Of a stretch of 64,000 bases of DNA, positions 53,201 through 63,335 are shown piece after piece; the first letter of the stretch is position 1; each line of letters starts with the position of its first letter. The notes beneath the pieces were generated by a model, which did no database searches, was not told the DNA's origin, and saw nothing but the letters and a program-made list of their open reading frames with translations. Source of the DNA: Orthonyx spaldingii (taxonomy: Eukaryota > Chordata > Aves > Passeriformes > Orthonychidae); assembly GCA_013397795.1 (NCBI GenBank), contig VZTJ01000082.1:261322-325321 (forward strand), read 5' to 3'. Position numbers and translations under genes: made by a program.

Positions 53201-56200
53201 AGGTTCTGAGACAACCCAGCATTGGTTGCAGAGTGATGACTTTCCTGTAAGAACCAATAAATCAAGGTCTAGTTTCCACTCTTTGCAAGACCACCTATGA
53301 TTTCAAATCCCAAGTGGATGAGCATCACTCTTTCCATACATTCTTTACATAATTAGCCTACACCAGTCATTATTTCTTCACACCAATTTAAGAATTATGA
53401 CTGCTGGTACATTTTGTTTTGTCTCCTGTTTCTGCTGACAAACTCAAATAGCCAGAGGAAGGTCCTTTCTAGTTTTCTCAGGAGAACAGCTCTACCAAAG
53501 AGATTGTTGAGAAATGTTCTCACTCAAGCTTTGCCCGTAAATATGTGTTTTTTCAGGGACTCTCTCTCACCCACAGAGTCAACCAGATGCCTTCACACAC
53601 AAGCAGCTGAACCCTGTGGTTTAGGATAATATTCCTTCACCCTCAAGTGTCTTGTCCCACCCTAGGTAAAGCAAAATGTCTGTTGTGGCCTAATCTGAAT
53701 GACTGGTGCAAAATGTGACATGGTGGGAAGGCTCGGTTGCTCCTCTCCTCCATCTTCCTTCCAACATCCAAAGTTAGGGTAAAACTTTGCTTTCTCCAAG
53801 CCCTTGGCTTCTCTAAAGGTGCACACATGCACTTATTTACCTGCCACAAATATACAGATGCATTCCTATTGCTTTCTGACAAAAACTCTGGAAAATCCCA
53901 ATCCAAAGCCAATTATTGCTCCACCAAGAGTCACCTTTGAAAGCATGTCAGATCGCATTACATGTACGGGTTTGGAGGTGATCCTTAAACTGCTGGGATT
54001 TGGGTGAGGGGATGGGAAGTCTTACACTTTGGCTGCATCTTCAACACAAATTTTTCTCCTCTTCACTCTGTTTTCTTTCCCTGAGTTCTGTCACCGCTGG
54101 GAAAAAATCTCCTTTTGCTGTTCAGAAGCTCTGAAGGACCTGTCCAACATTTAGCATCTATAGGCTTCTTTTGAAAACCAAGAGTAAGATTTTCAATAGC
54201 TTTTAGGCATTTAAAGATGTTGGTGGTTTCCTAGCAAGACCTTCTAACTAGAGCTGTGCACCCAGGCATTCAGAAACAAACTGCAAGACAGAAAAAACAC
54301 ACCTTCCACTTCTCTCAGGACATAAATAACTTTTTAGAGAAGCTGAGTAGGATGAGACAGGCAATGAGCTGAAACACCGAAGGACTATCCTCAGCATGCC
54401 TCCTGCTTACGGGCAGGCTTTCCCTGTAGTGATGGTATTTGACAGCAATAATCCAGCAGCAGTACACATGGCTCTACCACATTTCTCATCAAGACTAATT
54501 TTGTCTGAACCTTCCCTCCTTTGGGAGCAGGAGGAGATGAGCTGTGCAGACGGTACCAAACACAGGCTGTGTCTCCAGTACCTGCGGCGGATCCCAAGCC
54601 CCAAACAGCTCACGAGGCCATGGGGGAGGCTCTGACCTCCTCGCACAAAGATGTCAGCCAAGTCCCATCTAGCCCAAAGTCGTTCAGTAAATAAACCCCC
54701 ACCTTCCACCTCAGCTAGTCATAGGCACCAGCCCCAGCCAAAATCAATAGATGAGAAGCAATCTGTCATTTCCAGGCCACACTGGTTGGGTTATGGATGA
54801 GTCAAAAACCACTACAGGAAACACAGATGTGGTGAGATCACCTCCTTCTCTGGAGCCTTCCTATCTCTACAAGCCTTGCCTGATCTCCCTCAGAGTTTCC
54901 ATGTGCGCACACAAACCCATCTCATGTGCCACGTGGTCATGCCTGTTCCAGTGCAGGTGCGTTGCGTGATGCTTGGCAGGGCCAGGCCCGCCTGGCACAA
55001 GCAGCAGGAGGCTGAATTCAGCCTGAGCTGCAGGCAGGCTGGTGTCTCCCCGTAGGAAACTTTTTTCAATTATTTCAAATACCTCCCACTCGCACACAAA
55101 GCTCATGTTTTGTAATAAAAACAAGAAGAAAATCACATCCAAAGGAATTTTACCTATTTCCCCCTCTACTTATTCCACTGAAGTTAGCTTTTCTAAAAAA
55201 AACAACCCCCCCAAAACTGGCCACCAGAACAACAAAGTAGCCAAGAAGCTAATTTAATAACCTCATTCTTCAAAATCTACTTTGCCCTTCATACTGGTAG
55301 GTTTCAAAACCAGTCCTATATCATCCAGTATCTTATCATTTTTTAAAAGGGTTTACTGTATTTCTCTCTTCACACAGATAATGTTTTTTCTTTGAGAGAG
55401 ATGCAGAGAATACTGCGAATTTTCCAGTAACCAGAATTTTCCCTGCAAACTGAGGCAGGCGTTACCCTGTTCAGCTACAGAGAGGCAAACATATTGCAAG
55501 TCACTCATTCTGTACAGAAAGGAGTAGGAGGGCCAATAAAGACAAGAAGGGTGACATACCCCTGCCTCCCCCATCCAAAAAAAAAAAGGTTGCTTAGGGT
55601 CTGTGTGCCCAGATGAAGCTGCAGCGGGTTAGTTCAGTCACCACACCCCAGTCGAGCCACAGTAACTGATCATGCACAGGCTGTCCTCCCGCTCCAAAGC
55701 TCACCACTGAGCTTTAAGCAGAAATACCACGTCCCAAGGCCCTAATCCTTTAGCTCACAGCAGCACAGCCAGCTGTGGGCTAAAAGCCATGTTAAACTCA
55801 CTGGAGGAGAAGTATTTGTTGAAATGCTCTGCTGAACAAGGATGAGCGACTGTGCTTGGGCTTTGGCTACACTTACAAACTCCTGTACATCTTGGCTCTG
55901 GTTTTCTCTGCCACATGGCAGCTGGTTATGTCCAAGAATTCCTGGGAGGGAAAGTGACGGCAGAAACTCAGCTGCGCAACATATGCTCCATCTAGTGTTT
56001 ATTCATAGTATTTCATTTTCTTAAAAGGTTTGGTTTGCTGTTAACACGTATTTCCATCTTTTCTGTAGTCCATGTGTCTATATATGATCATTATTGAAAA
56101 TAATAACCTTCTGCTTGTTGTTTCAGCTACACCATTTTGATCTAGCCTCCACTTACACCTTCAGTAATGATTATACACCAATTTCCATTTAGCGATTAAA

Positions 56201-57669
56201 TCTCATAGAGCAAAATGAAGGGAAAATGTTTTAAAAGAGCAGCAAGTATTTCCCCAGGTGCTTTGCTAATGCAAAGCGAATGGAAAACTTCAAGCAGGAA
56301 CAAAACATAAAACCTAGAGGACACACAGGGGAAAGTTTCTCCCCATAAAAGATACTTCCCAGACATGGGGACACAGTGCTGAGCCCCTTCGCCACAGGCT
56401 GAGGTGCTTTTTTGTCCTCTATGTCGAGCCAGGCTGCTGGGGAAGGACAGGAAAATAAGCAGGTGACACAAAGCCCTTGCTGCCTTCTCAAGCCACCCTC
56501 ATCACAGCAGAGCACAGCAGCTGCTGGTAGCAAGTCCCAACAAGTAGATTGGAAAAGCTCTGGAGCACGAATGACCTGGAAACGCATAGGGAATGTACAA
56601 ATGGCCTGGAAACGCACTTAGGTTGGGTGCAAGGCATCTTTGCATGGTAGAAAAACAGGGACAGTGGCAACAGCCATTAGGCTTGGCAATTGTCATGTGT
56701 ATTTGAAAAGGGCAGGACTTGCATGCCAAATTTAGCTGTGGGGCAAAATACTCCAACACACAAAGTCTCTTTTTACCACATGCTGTCCCCTAATTTGCAC
56801 TACTTGAGGGAGTTCCCGATTCCTAATTTGCTGCTCAGCTGATGCTCTTAACTGCAAAAAGAACAGCCAACAGCAGATGGGACAAGAAGTCCCAAGCTCA
56901 TATTTTGATAAGGAAATAAAAGAAAAAGGCCCAACCCCATTCTGTTTTGTTAGCAGGACTGGTGAGGTGCTGAGATGGGCTGCCTGGAGATGGGCCAGGA
57001 TCTGCAGTTGGGGAGACCTTTAGGAAATAGTTGAACATTCTCAGAGAAAGGTTTGAGTTGGCTGATCCTGCCTGGAGCAGTGGTGGCCCAAGCAGGTCCA
57101 GTTCTGGGAGGAGTCCAAGAGGATCCCAGCCCAGCTAAGAGGAGAGCTGGCAACGAGCTGTGACAGAAACAGTCTTTGGACGCTGCAGTCACAGGGTGCA
57201 ATCCTAGGCACAGATTTAAGCTGCAGAAACTGAGCTTTCATTGCTGTGGAATGCAGAAGGGGCACTGACAATACAGCTTCCTTTGACAGAAAGCATTTGG
57301 GAGATCTCCACATCCCCTGCCTGCTCTTCCCCCGAGAACCAGAGCTTGCAGCAGAGCTCCCCAAAGCTGTGCTGTGGCACTGACACAGGTGAGAAAGCAG
57401 CAAACTGGGAGCAGATCCCTGTGTGGAGAAACCACAGAGGGCATCCCTGGGGTAGCATAAAACTAAATACATATAAAGGCATTTGCTGTAATAGTACTGT
57501 TTGAGTAGAGCCTCCAATAAACCAGATACAGGCCTGCTGCAGGATGTTCTCCAGGGCAGCACACAAACCATGGCCAGTTTGCAGAGATTTAGGTCCCATT
57601 GGCTGCAGAACATGAGAGCAGGTTACCCTACTGGGAAATGTGCAACACGAAAAAGCATCTTCTGCCAAC
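50211..57669. other. Upstream intron or 5' region of COL8A1, no coding gene recognised
   Basis: Sequence between the CpG-rich block and the first coding exon. Contains a TGCATGCATGCA stretch (about 51015), a 30-bp imperfect duplication (56566-56617) and A-runs. The longest open frame here (57041-57613, minus strand, 190 codons) has no recognisable domain. A 5' UTR exon may lie here, but I could not pick one out. Confidence 0.6.
56566..56617. repeat. Imperfect 30-bp tandem repeat, about 1.7 copies
   Basis: ATGACCTGGAAACGCA (56571) and ATGGCCTGGAAACGCA (56601) are separated by exactly 30 bp, with similar flanks (GCACGA and GTACAA). Confidence 0.7.
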
Positions 57670-57698
57670 TGTGTGTTTTGTGGGGCTTTTCACAGGTG
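57670..57698 (+). other. COL8A1: Splice acceptor and 3-nt 5' UTR before the COL8A1 start codon
   Basis: A T/G-rich tract ending CTTTTCACAG (to 57695) is followed by GTG and then the ATG at 57699. The exon therefore carries only three untranslated bases, and the rest of the 5' UTR must be on one or more upstream exons. Human COL8A1 is known to have non-coding 5' exons separated by large introns, so this layout is expected. The acceptor is inferred from consensus; no transcript evidence is available. Confidence 0.75.
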
Positions 57699-58011
57699 AT
57701 GGCCGCGCTGCTCTTCCCTGTGCAGCTGCTGGCAGTGGCTGTCACTGTTTACCTGGAGCTGGTGAGGTCTGCTCAAGGTGGTGCCTACTATGGGATCAAG
57801 CAGCTGCCCCCTCAGGTGCCCCAGTACCAACCCCTCGGACAACAAGTACCTCACATGCCGCTGGGCAAAGAAGGCATCCCAATGCAGCACCTGGGCAAGG
57901 AGGTGCCCCACATGCCGTATGGGAAGGAGTACCCCCACCTGCCTCAGTACAGGAAGGAAATCCCACAGATGCCCATGCTTGGCAAGGATATGGCTCCCAA
58001 GAAAGAGAAAG
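57699..58011 (+). CDS. COL8A1: COL8A1 first coding exon: signal peptide and NC2 domain
   Basis: Encodes residues 1-104 plus the first base of codon 105 of the collagen VIII alpha-1 chain, a secreted short-chain network collagen of subendothelial matrix and basement-membrane-like sheets such as Descemet's membrane. The ATG at 57699 has G at -3 and G at +4 (good Kozak context) and lies 3 nt after an acceptor (TTTTCACAG ending 57695). Residues 1 to about 26 are a hydrophobic signal peptide; the mature chain should start near GAYYG (28-32), as in mammalian COL8A1. NC2 then shows five 9-10 residue units (50-97), each with a proline near its start and ending in GKE, RKE or GKD. The exon ends with a consensus donor (G|GTAGGT, 58011/58012), phase 1. 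An open frame continues upstream of the acceptor but has no family resemblance and is taken as intronic. Identity rests on close agreement with the known COL8A1 N-terminus, including the YQPLGQQVPHMPL segment. Confidence 0.95.
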
Positions 58012-59779
58012 GTAGGTCACTGTGTCCCTCTCCACTGCTGCATGGTCCCACCTGGTGTGCCAAGCACTGTCTGCCATGGGGAAATTGGAGCAGGCTGCTG
58101 CAGGCTGGTTGCAGCACTCAAAGGACAGGTCAGAGGTGCATAAAACAGGTTCATGGGAGCTGTGGGGCAGCTCAGGGCCACCAGCACAAGACCACGGTCG
58201 TCCTCTGTGCTGCAGTACAGCCTCTGAGCAGTCCATTCTGCAGTGAGCCTCCAGCACACAGGGCTGGCCCCAGGTTTGCTCAGGTGCTTGTTCAATGCTA
58301 GGAAAAACCTTGTCATCCCACCTGTTTGCAGAACACCCTCTGACGGGGCTTCACATTATGGCTCAGGGTCCTGTCTGGATCTGCTCCCACTCTCACTGCA
58401 ACAACCAGACATATGAGCTAAGAGCTCCAAGATTTGAATTTATGGCAACACCACCATTTCATCTGAATTTGTCCAGACCCTGTGATTTAGAGGTTTGCAG
58501 ATAAAAACATACAATTGCTCTTCTGACCCTGGAGTCCTCTTTCTGTAGGTTATTCATGGGTGTAACAGAGGCATCGAAAGTAGAGACGATTAATGCACAA
58601 TTCTGCACGTATAAGCACTTTCCCTATTTAGTAAAGGATGTTTGGACAGTATTAAGATATTTAAGAAAACAAGAAAAAAAGTCCAAAACACAAAGGGTGA
58701 CCAGGAACATCCGGTGTCATAAAATCCTTGTGAGGACCACCAGCGTCTGTGTGACTGCAGACAAACTGGGTAACTTTGTCTTACTGAGGCTTCAGCTAAC
58801 CACAGCCTCCACTGACTTCAGTGGGAAATGGAAGATTTCAGGGCCTATTTTTGGAGTGTCTGAACAAGCACCATTGGCTGTAGTAAAATCAACCTATCTC
58901 GTGAGCAAAGATTTTCAATGTGCATAAACCACAATATATGCACAGAGGAAGGGTTTCCACCTCCCAAAGAACAGTTCGTTCTCCTGTCCTGAAACCTCAT
59001 CTCCTGTCCTTCCCCAAATCTCTCACTTTATCCATTTTTGAGCTGGGAAGAGTTTCCACTTAACCCAAAAAGCCTGCAGTTTGAAAAGCAGCCAACCCCA
59101 GCAGCAACTTCCCCACCCTGACCTGCAATGATAAGTGGTCACATACACAAAAATGTGGCTTTAGACAATACAAACATTTTGCAAAGTGTTTAGAAGAGCC
59201 ATAACTAGATACGGCTATACCAAAACAGCAATGCTGATTAGGGCTGTAGGTTTCCAGTAATACTCCAATAGGAACCAAAACCTTGGGGAAAATACAGACA
59301 TATCTATGTATAAACTTCTTACTAATACAGTCTTTTTTAATTGATCTTGCTCACTTAAGCCCCTTCAGAAAAAGCACTTTTATGCCAGAACTCCTCCCAC
59401 AGCACGAGAACAGAGTTTCCTGCAAAAACTCTCAAGGGTAAATTAATCTACAGCAACATGGGAGAAAATGCAGATTTTGCTGTTTAAGACTGTATAGGTG
59501 AAAAAGACCAGCAAAGCACAAATGGCTTTTACATATGATGCACAGTAATATTTTGTGGAAACAGAAGCATGCATGGAAGTTTGGTGTATGTAGAACAGTA
59601 GTAACATCCTCTTCATTCTCAACACCAACCTGTAACTCACTAGCTGTCTCTTGTCTACGACAAAACCATGAGGTATCATAAAAAGCATGATCAATTCAAA
59701 ACTGCCTGCTTTTTGAAGGATGTGATTGCAACCACCTTTATCTCTCTCTCTCTCCTGTCTTTTTTTCTTCCCGACCCAG
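58012..59779 (+). other. COL8A1: COL8A1 intron between the two coding exons
   Basis: This 1768-bp phase-1 intron starts GTAGGT and ends CCCGACCCAG after a run of CT repeats and T-rich sequence. It contains no gene. Around 58735-58870 there is a stretch resembling an old SINE/LINE tail (TGTGTGACTGCAG, then CTGAGGCTTCAG, then CCACTGACTTCAGTGGGA), a pattern common in ancient amniote repeats. The open frames at its edges are read-through from the exons. Confidence 0.9.
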
Positions 59780-61686
59780 AAATTCCCATGCGTGGTCTGA
59801 GGGGTGAGCAAGGCCCCCCCGGTGAGCCTGGACCAAGAGGGCCGCCAGGGCCACCAGGATTACCAGGTCACGGTGTGCCAGGAGCCAAAGGAAAACCCGG
59901 CCCACAAGGATACCCAGGAATCGGAAAGCCGGGTTTGCCAGGGATGCCAGGAAAACCGGGGGTCATGGGGCCCCCAGGGCCAAGAGGGGAGATGGGGCCG
60001 AAGGGAGAGATTGGGCCCATGGGGATACCTGGACCACAAGGACCACCAGGGCCTCATGGGCTTCCCGGCATAGGGAAAGCAGGTGCTCCGGGGCTGCAGG
60101 GACAGCCAGGGCCAAAGGGTGAGCCTGGGATGAAAGGGCCACCAGGAATCCCTGGGATTCCAGGGCCAAAAGGGGAGAAGGGGGTTGGGATTCCAGGTTT
60201 GCCGGGTCTGAAGGGTCCACCAGGGCTGCCTGGTCCCCCCGGCCCCGTGGGGCTGCCGGGGGTTGGCAAACCGGGCATGGTTGGCTTCCCTGGCCCACAG
60301 GGACCCCTGGGCAAACCCGGACCCCCAGGAGAGTTAGGGCTGCAGGGGCCTCCAGGGGCCCCCGGGATCCAAGGCCCTCCTGGCCCGCCTGGTATTGGCA
60401 AACCAGGCCAGGACGGCATGCCTGGCCAGCCGGGCTTCCCGGGAGGCAAAGGGGAGCAGGGATTGCCAGGCCTCCCAGGGCCCCCCGGCCTCCCTGGGGT
60501 TGGGAAGCCGGGCTTCCCCGGGCCCAAAGGGGAGCGAGGTGTGGGTGGTCTGCCCGGCCCCCTGGGGCCAAAAGGGGAGAAGGGGCACGTGGGGCCACCT
60601 GGCATGGGAGGGCCACCAGGGGAGCCAGGCCAGCCAGGACTGCCAGGCATCATGGGTCCCCCAGGGGCCGCCGGTTTCCCAGGACCTAAAGGAGAGGGGG
60701 GTGCCGTAGGGCCACCAGGACCAGTTGGCCCCAAGGGAGAACCTGGCTTGCAGGGTTTTCCTGGAAAGCCAGGCTTTCCTGGGGAAGTGGGTGGCCCTGG
60801 GCTGCGGGGGCTGCCAGGCCCCACAGGACCCAAGGGGGAAGCTGGACACAAAGGCTTGCCGGGGCTGCCAGGTGTCCCAGGGCTTGTGGGGCCAAAGGGT
60901 GAGCCCGGGCTCCCTGGTGCACAGGGACTTCAGGGCCCCTCGGGCATCCCAGGCATCGCAGGACCCAGTGGTCCCATCGGTCCCCCGGGGCTGCCAGGGG
61001 CAAAGGGCGAGCCAGGCATGCCCGGCCCCCCTGGCTTCCCTGGCGTGGGCAAACCTGGTGCTGTGGGGCTGCAGGGACCCCCGGGAAAGCCTGGGGCGCT
61101 TGGTCCTCCCGGCCAGCCAGGGCTCCAGGGGCCACCGGGCCCCCCCGGGCCCCCGGGCCCACCGGTCATCATCCCACCCACTCCACCAGCCGTGGGACAG
61201 TACTTGCCTGAGGTGGGGCCAGGCATAGAAGGCTTGAAGCCCCCCTACGGCTACAAGGGCAAGAAAGGCAAGGCTGGCGGCGTTGTCTACGAGATGCCCG
61301 CATTCACAGCAGAGCTCCTCACCCCCTTCCCCCGCGTCGGGGTGCCCGTGAAGTTCGACAAGCTCCTATACAACGGCCGGCAGAACTACAACCCCCAGAC
61401 GGGGATCTTCACCTGCGAGATCCCGGGCGTCTACTACTTCGCCTACCACGTCCACTGCAAAGGCGCCAACGTGTGGGTGGCACTGTACAAGAACAACGAG
61501 CCGCTCATGTACACCTACGACGAGTACAAGAAGGGCTTCCTGGACCAGGCTTCAGGCAGCGCCGTGGTGCAGCTGATGCCTGGAGACAAGGTTTACGTTC
61601 AGATGCCATCCGAGCAGGCGGCAGGACTCTATGCCGGGCAGTACGTTCATTCGTCTTTTTCAGGATATTTATTGTATCCCATGTAA
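59780..61686 (+). CDS. COL8A1: COL8A1 main coding exon: triple helix and C1q-like NC1 domain
   Basis: Encodes residues 105-739 and the TAA stop (61684-61686). The acceptor follows a strong pyrimidine tract (about 59739-59779, ending CCCAG); splicing to the previous exon rebuilds codon 105 as GAA and restores the KEIP sequence seen in other COL8A1 proteins. Residues 105-112 finish NC2. Residues 113-566 are Gly-X-Y repeats (454 residues) with eight one-residue gaps of the type GLPGHGVP, GYPGIGKP or GFPGVGKP. Residues 567-739 (173 aa) are NC1: a proline-rich linker, then a C1q/TNF-like trimerisation domain from about YEMPAFTAEL (608), with GRQNYNPQTGIFTCEIPGVY, cysteines at about 650 and 664, and the C-terminal SGYLLYPM. 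Chains trimerise through NC1 and assemble into hexagonal lattices. Human COL8A1 is 744 aa, so this 739-aa chain is full length. Packing nearly the whole protein into one exon is typical of type VIII and X collagens. The exon is far more GC-rich than its surroundings. Confidence 0.97.
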
Positions 61687-61699
61687 AACAAAACAATCA

Positions 61700-61725
61700 G
61701 ACACACACACAACACACACACACAA
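61700..61725. repeat. Impure CA repeat in COL8A1 3' UTR
   Basis: Two short CA runs (ACACACACACAACACACACA) just after the stop codon; potentially length-polymorphic. Confidence 0.75.
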
Positions 61726-62853
61726 AACCCAAACCTTCTGCTCTGCTTCAAACTTTTATACCACAAAAGATGCATTTTATGACCATTTTGGACCATCTTG
61801 TACAAAAACAGAAAAAGAAATACAAAGTTTAACCTTATGCACAGCTAGTTATAAAAAAAAAGGTGTGGTGAACATATCTAAAGACATGTATCAGGTTCTT
61901 AAACAGTTGTTTTGCACCCAAGGGGGACATATTAGCTGTACATTATATATTTCTGCAATGCCATGCTTACTTAATTTCATTCACAGTAATTCAGTACTAA
62001 AGTTCAAATCAGTGTATGTCACTCACTCCTGTTGCATTGATCATAGTTATGAGATGAAAAAACAGTGACTTAAACCAGAGTAGGTCAGTCTCTAATTATG
62101 CTAAAAATTTTGAGTGGCTTATTAGTCTGGGTGGGTTTTTTTGGGGGTTTTTGACAGCAGGTCTGCCTGACAAGCAAAGGTTCTCTTAGCTGGAGACCTG
62201 TATTTCCTTCCCCCATATAAAATAATCCTGCAGGTGTGGGTTTTTTCCTGAATAATTTATTTATGATGGAAGAGGAATCCTGATGGCTTAACTATTCCCC
62301 GAGCCCTCTCCAGCAGTCATTGGACCTAAAATGTCACCACTGACTCCAGTAGGCACTGGTTTCACCTCCAAATGCCACAGCACTTGAGAAGTCTCCATCT
62401 TCCATCTCTATTCACACAGCTCAAGTAGATGAGGTAAATCTTCCCCATTTACTTTGTGCCATGTCATTGAGACATTTTGGCCAGCACATGGCAATACTTC
62501 AGGGTGGCATAAATTTGCTTGGATTTCTGTGCTTGTACCAAGAACCCATTTGGCTTGTCAGAAGGGACACCTATTCTGCCACTCAGCAAAAGCTGAATCA
62601 GTTTGCTCTTCAATGACTAGGCAAAGCAGAAGCAGCTCTGTTTGCTTAACTGATTTGTTGCTTGAGATCAACCAATAACTTTACCAGCAAAAGTGATCAC
62701 GCAAATTTATCCAAGAACTTGGTTCTATCTAAAAGCTGATTTCCAATCCTTATTTATATGTTACCAGTTGTCAAGGAGAACCTGCAGGCCTCAATACTTT
62801 TCTGTACTTGAGGACAGCGACTTCTGTGCACGAAGTCTCTGTCTGCTCATCAA

Positions 62854-62861
62854 TGGTGCTA
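62854..62861 (+). promoter_or_regulatory. Predicted miR-29 8-mer target site in COL8A1 3' UTR
   Basis: TGGTGCTA is the full 8-mer complement of the miR-29 seed (mature miR-29 begins UAGCACCA). miR-29 is an established repressor of many collagen and extracellular-matrix mRNAs. The match is seen in sequence; function is inferred. Confidence 0.55.
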
Positions 62862-63132
62862 ATCTCACCTCAACAAGTGTTCTGTTTCCAAAGGGCAGTG
62901 GACCTTGCTGTGGTTCCCTGTACAGTGCTGCACATCACACACTGCTGCGCTAGTTCAGAGAGTTAAGTGCTCATCCCTTCTTCGATGCCTTTAGCTACTG
63001 CTACCGCTTTTGATTCAAAAATGAACTAGATTTTTCATGCAGAACTAAGATTGGATTTAACTGGCATTACCATTATTTAAATGCAGAGTTTAATGCAGTC
63101 TAACATTGACTAAGGACTCCAGTGATATAATG

Positions 63133-63139
63133 TGGTGCT
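63133..63139 (+). promoter_or_regulatory. Predicted miR-29 7-mer target site in COL8A1 3' UTR
   Basis: TGGTGCT matches miR-29 seed positions 2-8 and is followed by T, so it is a 7mer-m8 site. It lies about 280 nt downstream of the 8-mer site and about 170 nt before the polyadenylation signal, near the 3' UTR end where target sites tend to be effective. Confidence 0.5.
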
Positions 63140-63307
63140 TTATCTCAGAAATTTTATGGAACGGTGGCAGGAATGGACGGACAGTTTACCAGACACTGGT
63201 GACTTCAGTATGTTCCCAGAATATATGAGATATGTCAAAAGCAAATAATTTTGTATTTAAAATTTTTGTACTGATTTGAAAAAAATATCTTATTAAATAT
63301 CTTTAAA

Positions 63308-63313
63308 AATAAA
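63308..63313 (+). terminator. Polyadenylation signal of COL8A1
   Basis: Canonical AATAAA within TTTAAAAATAAAACC, followed after about 15 nt by T-rich sequence (ATTCTGTCTTCATTC) suited to a downstream element. An ATTAAA at 63292-63297 just upstream could contribute, and another ATTAAA lies at 63432-63437. Assigned because it is the first AATAAA hexamer I found after the stop codon on this strand. Confidence 0.7.
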
Positions 63314-63335
63314 ACCAAAACCCAATTCTGTCTTC

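Larger units (their letters stand above)
61687..63335 (+). other. COL8A1: COL8A1 3' UTR
   Basis: Follows the TAA stop directly. It begins with an A/C-rich stretch including an impure CA repeat (about 61700-61725), then AT-rich sequence. Visible elements are two miR-29 seed matches (62854-62861 and 63133-63139), overlapping ATTTA pentamers at 62255-62263 that could act as a weak AU-rich element, and a polyadenylation signal at 63308. The 3' boundary is inferred as 15-30 nt after that signal. A longer UTR using a downstream signal (ATTAAA at 63432) cannot be excluded. Confidence 0.75.

Noticed and set aside
57041..57613. 190-codon minus-strand open frame just before the COL8A1 exon
   Set aside because: No recognisable domain, signal or repeat, and many overlapping frames of similar length here.
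57501..57698. Open frame extending COL8A1 upstream of its ATG
   Set aside because: It lies before a good splice acceptor, has no family resemblance, and a proper signal peptide begins at 57699.
59668..59779. Start of the main collagen exon at an upstream methionine
   Set aside because: This is intron sequence including the pyrimidine tract. Splicing at 59780 restores the conserved KEIP junction.
59963..60616. 217-codon and other long alternative-frame readings over the collagen exon
   Set aside because: GC-rich repetitive codons suppress stop codons in all frames; these are shadows of COL8A1.
60054..60851. 265-codon minus-strand open frame that looks collagen-like (Gly/Pro-rich)
   Set aside because: It is the antisense of the COL8A1 helix: GGN CCN repeats read backwards also give Gly- and Pro-rich repeats. 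There is no independent start, domain or neighbour support.
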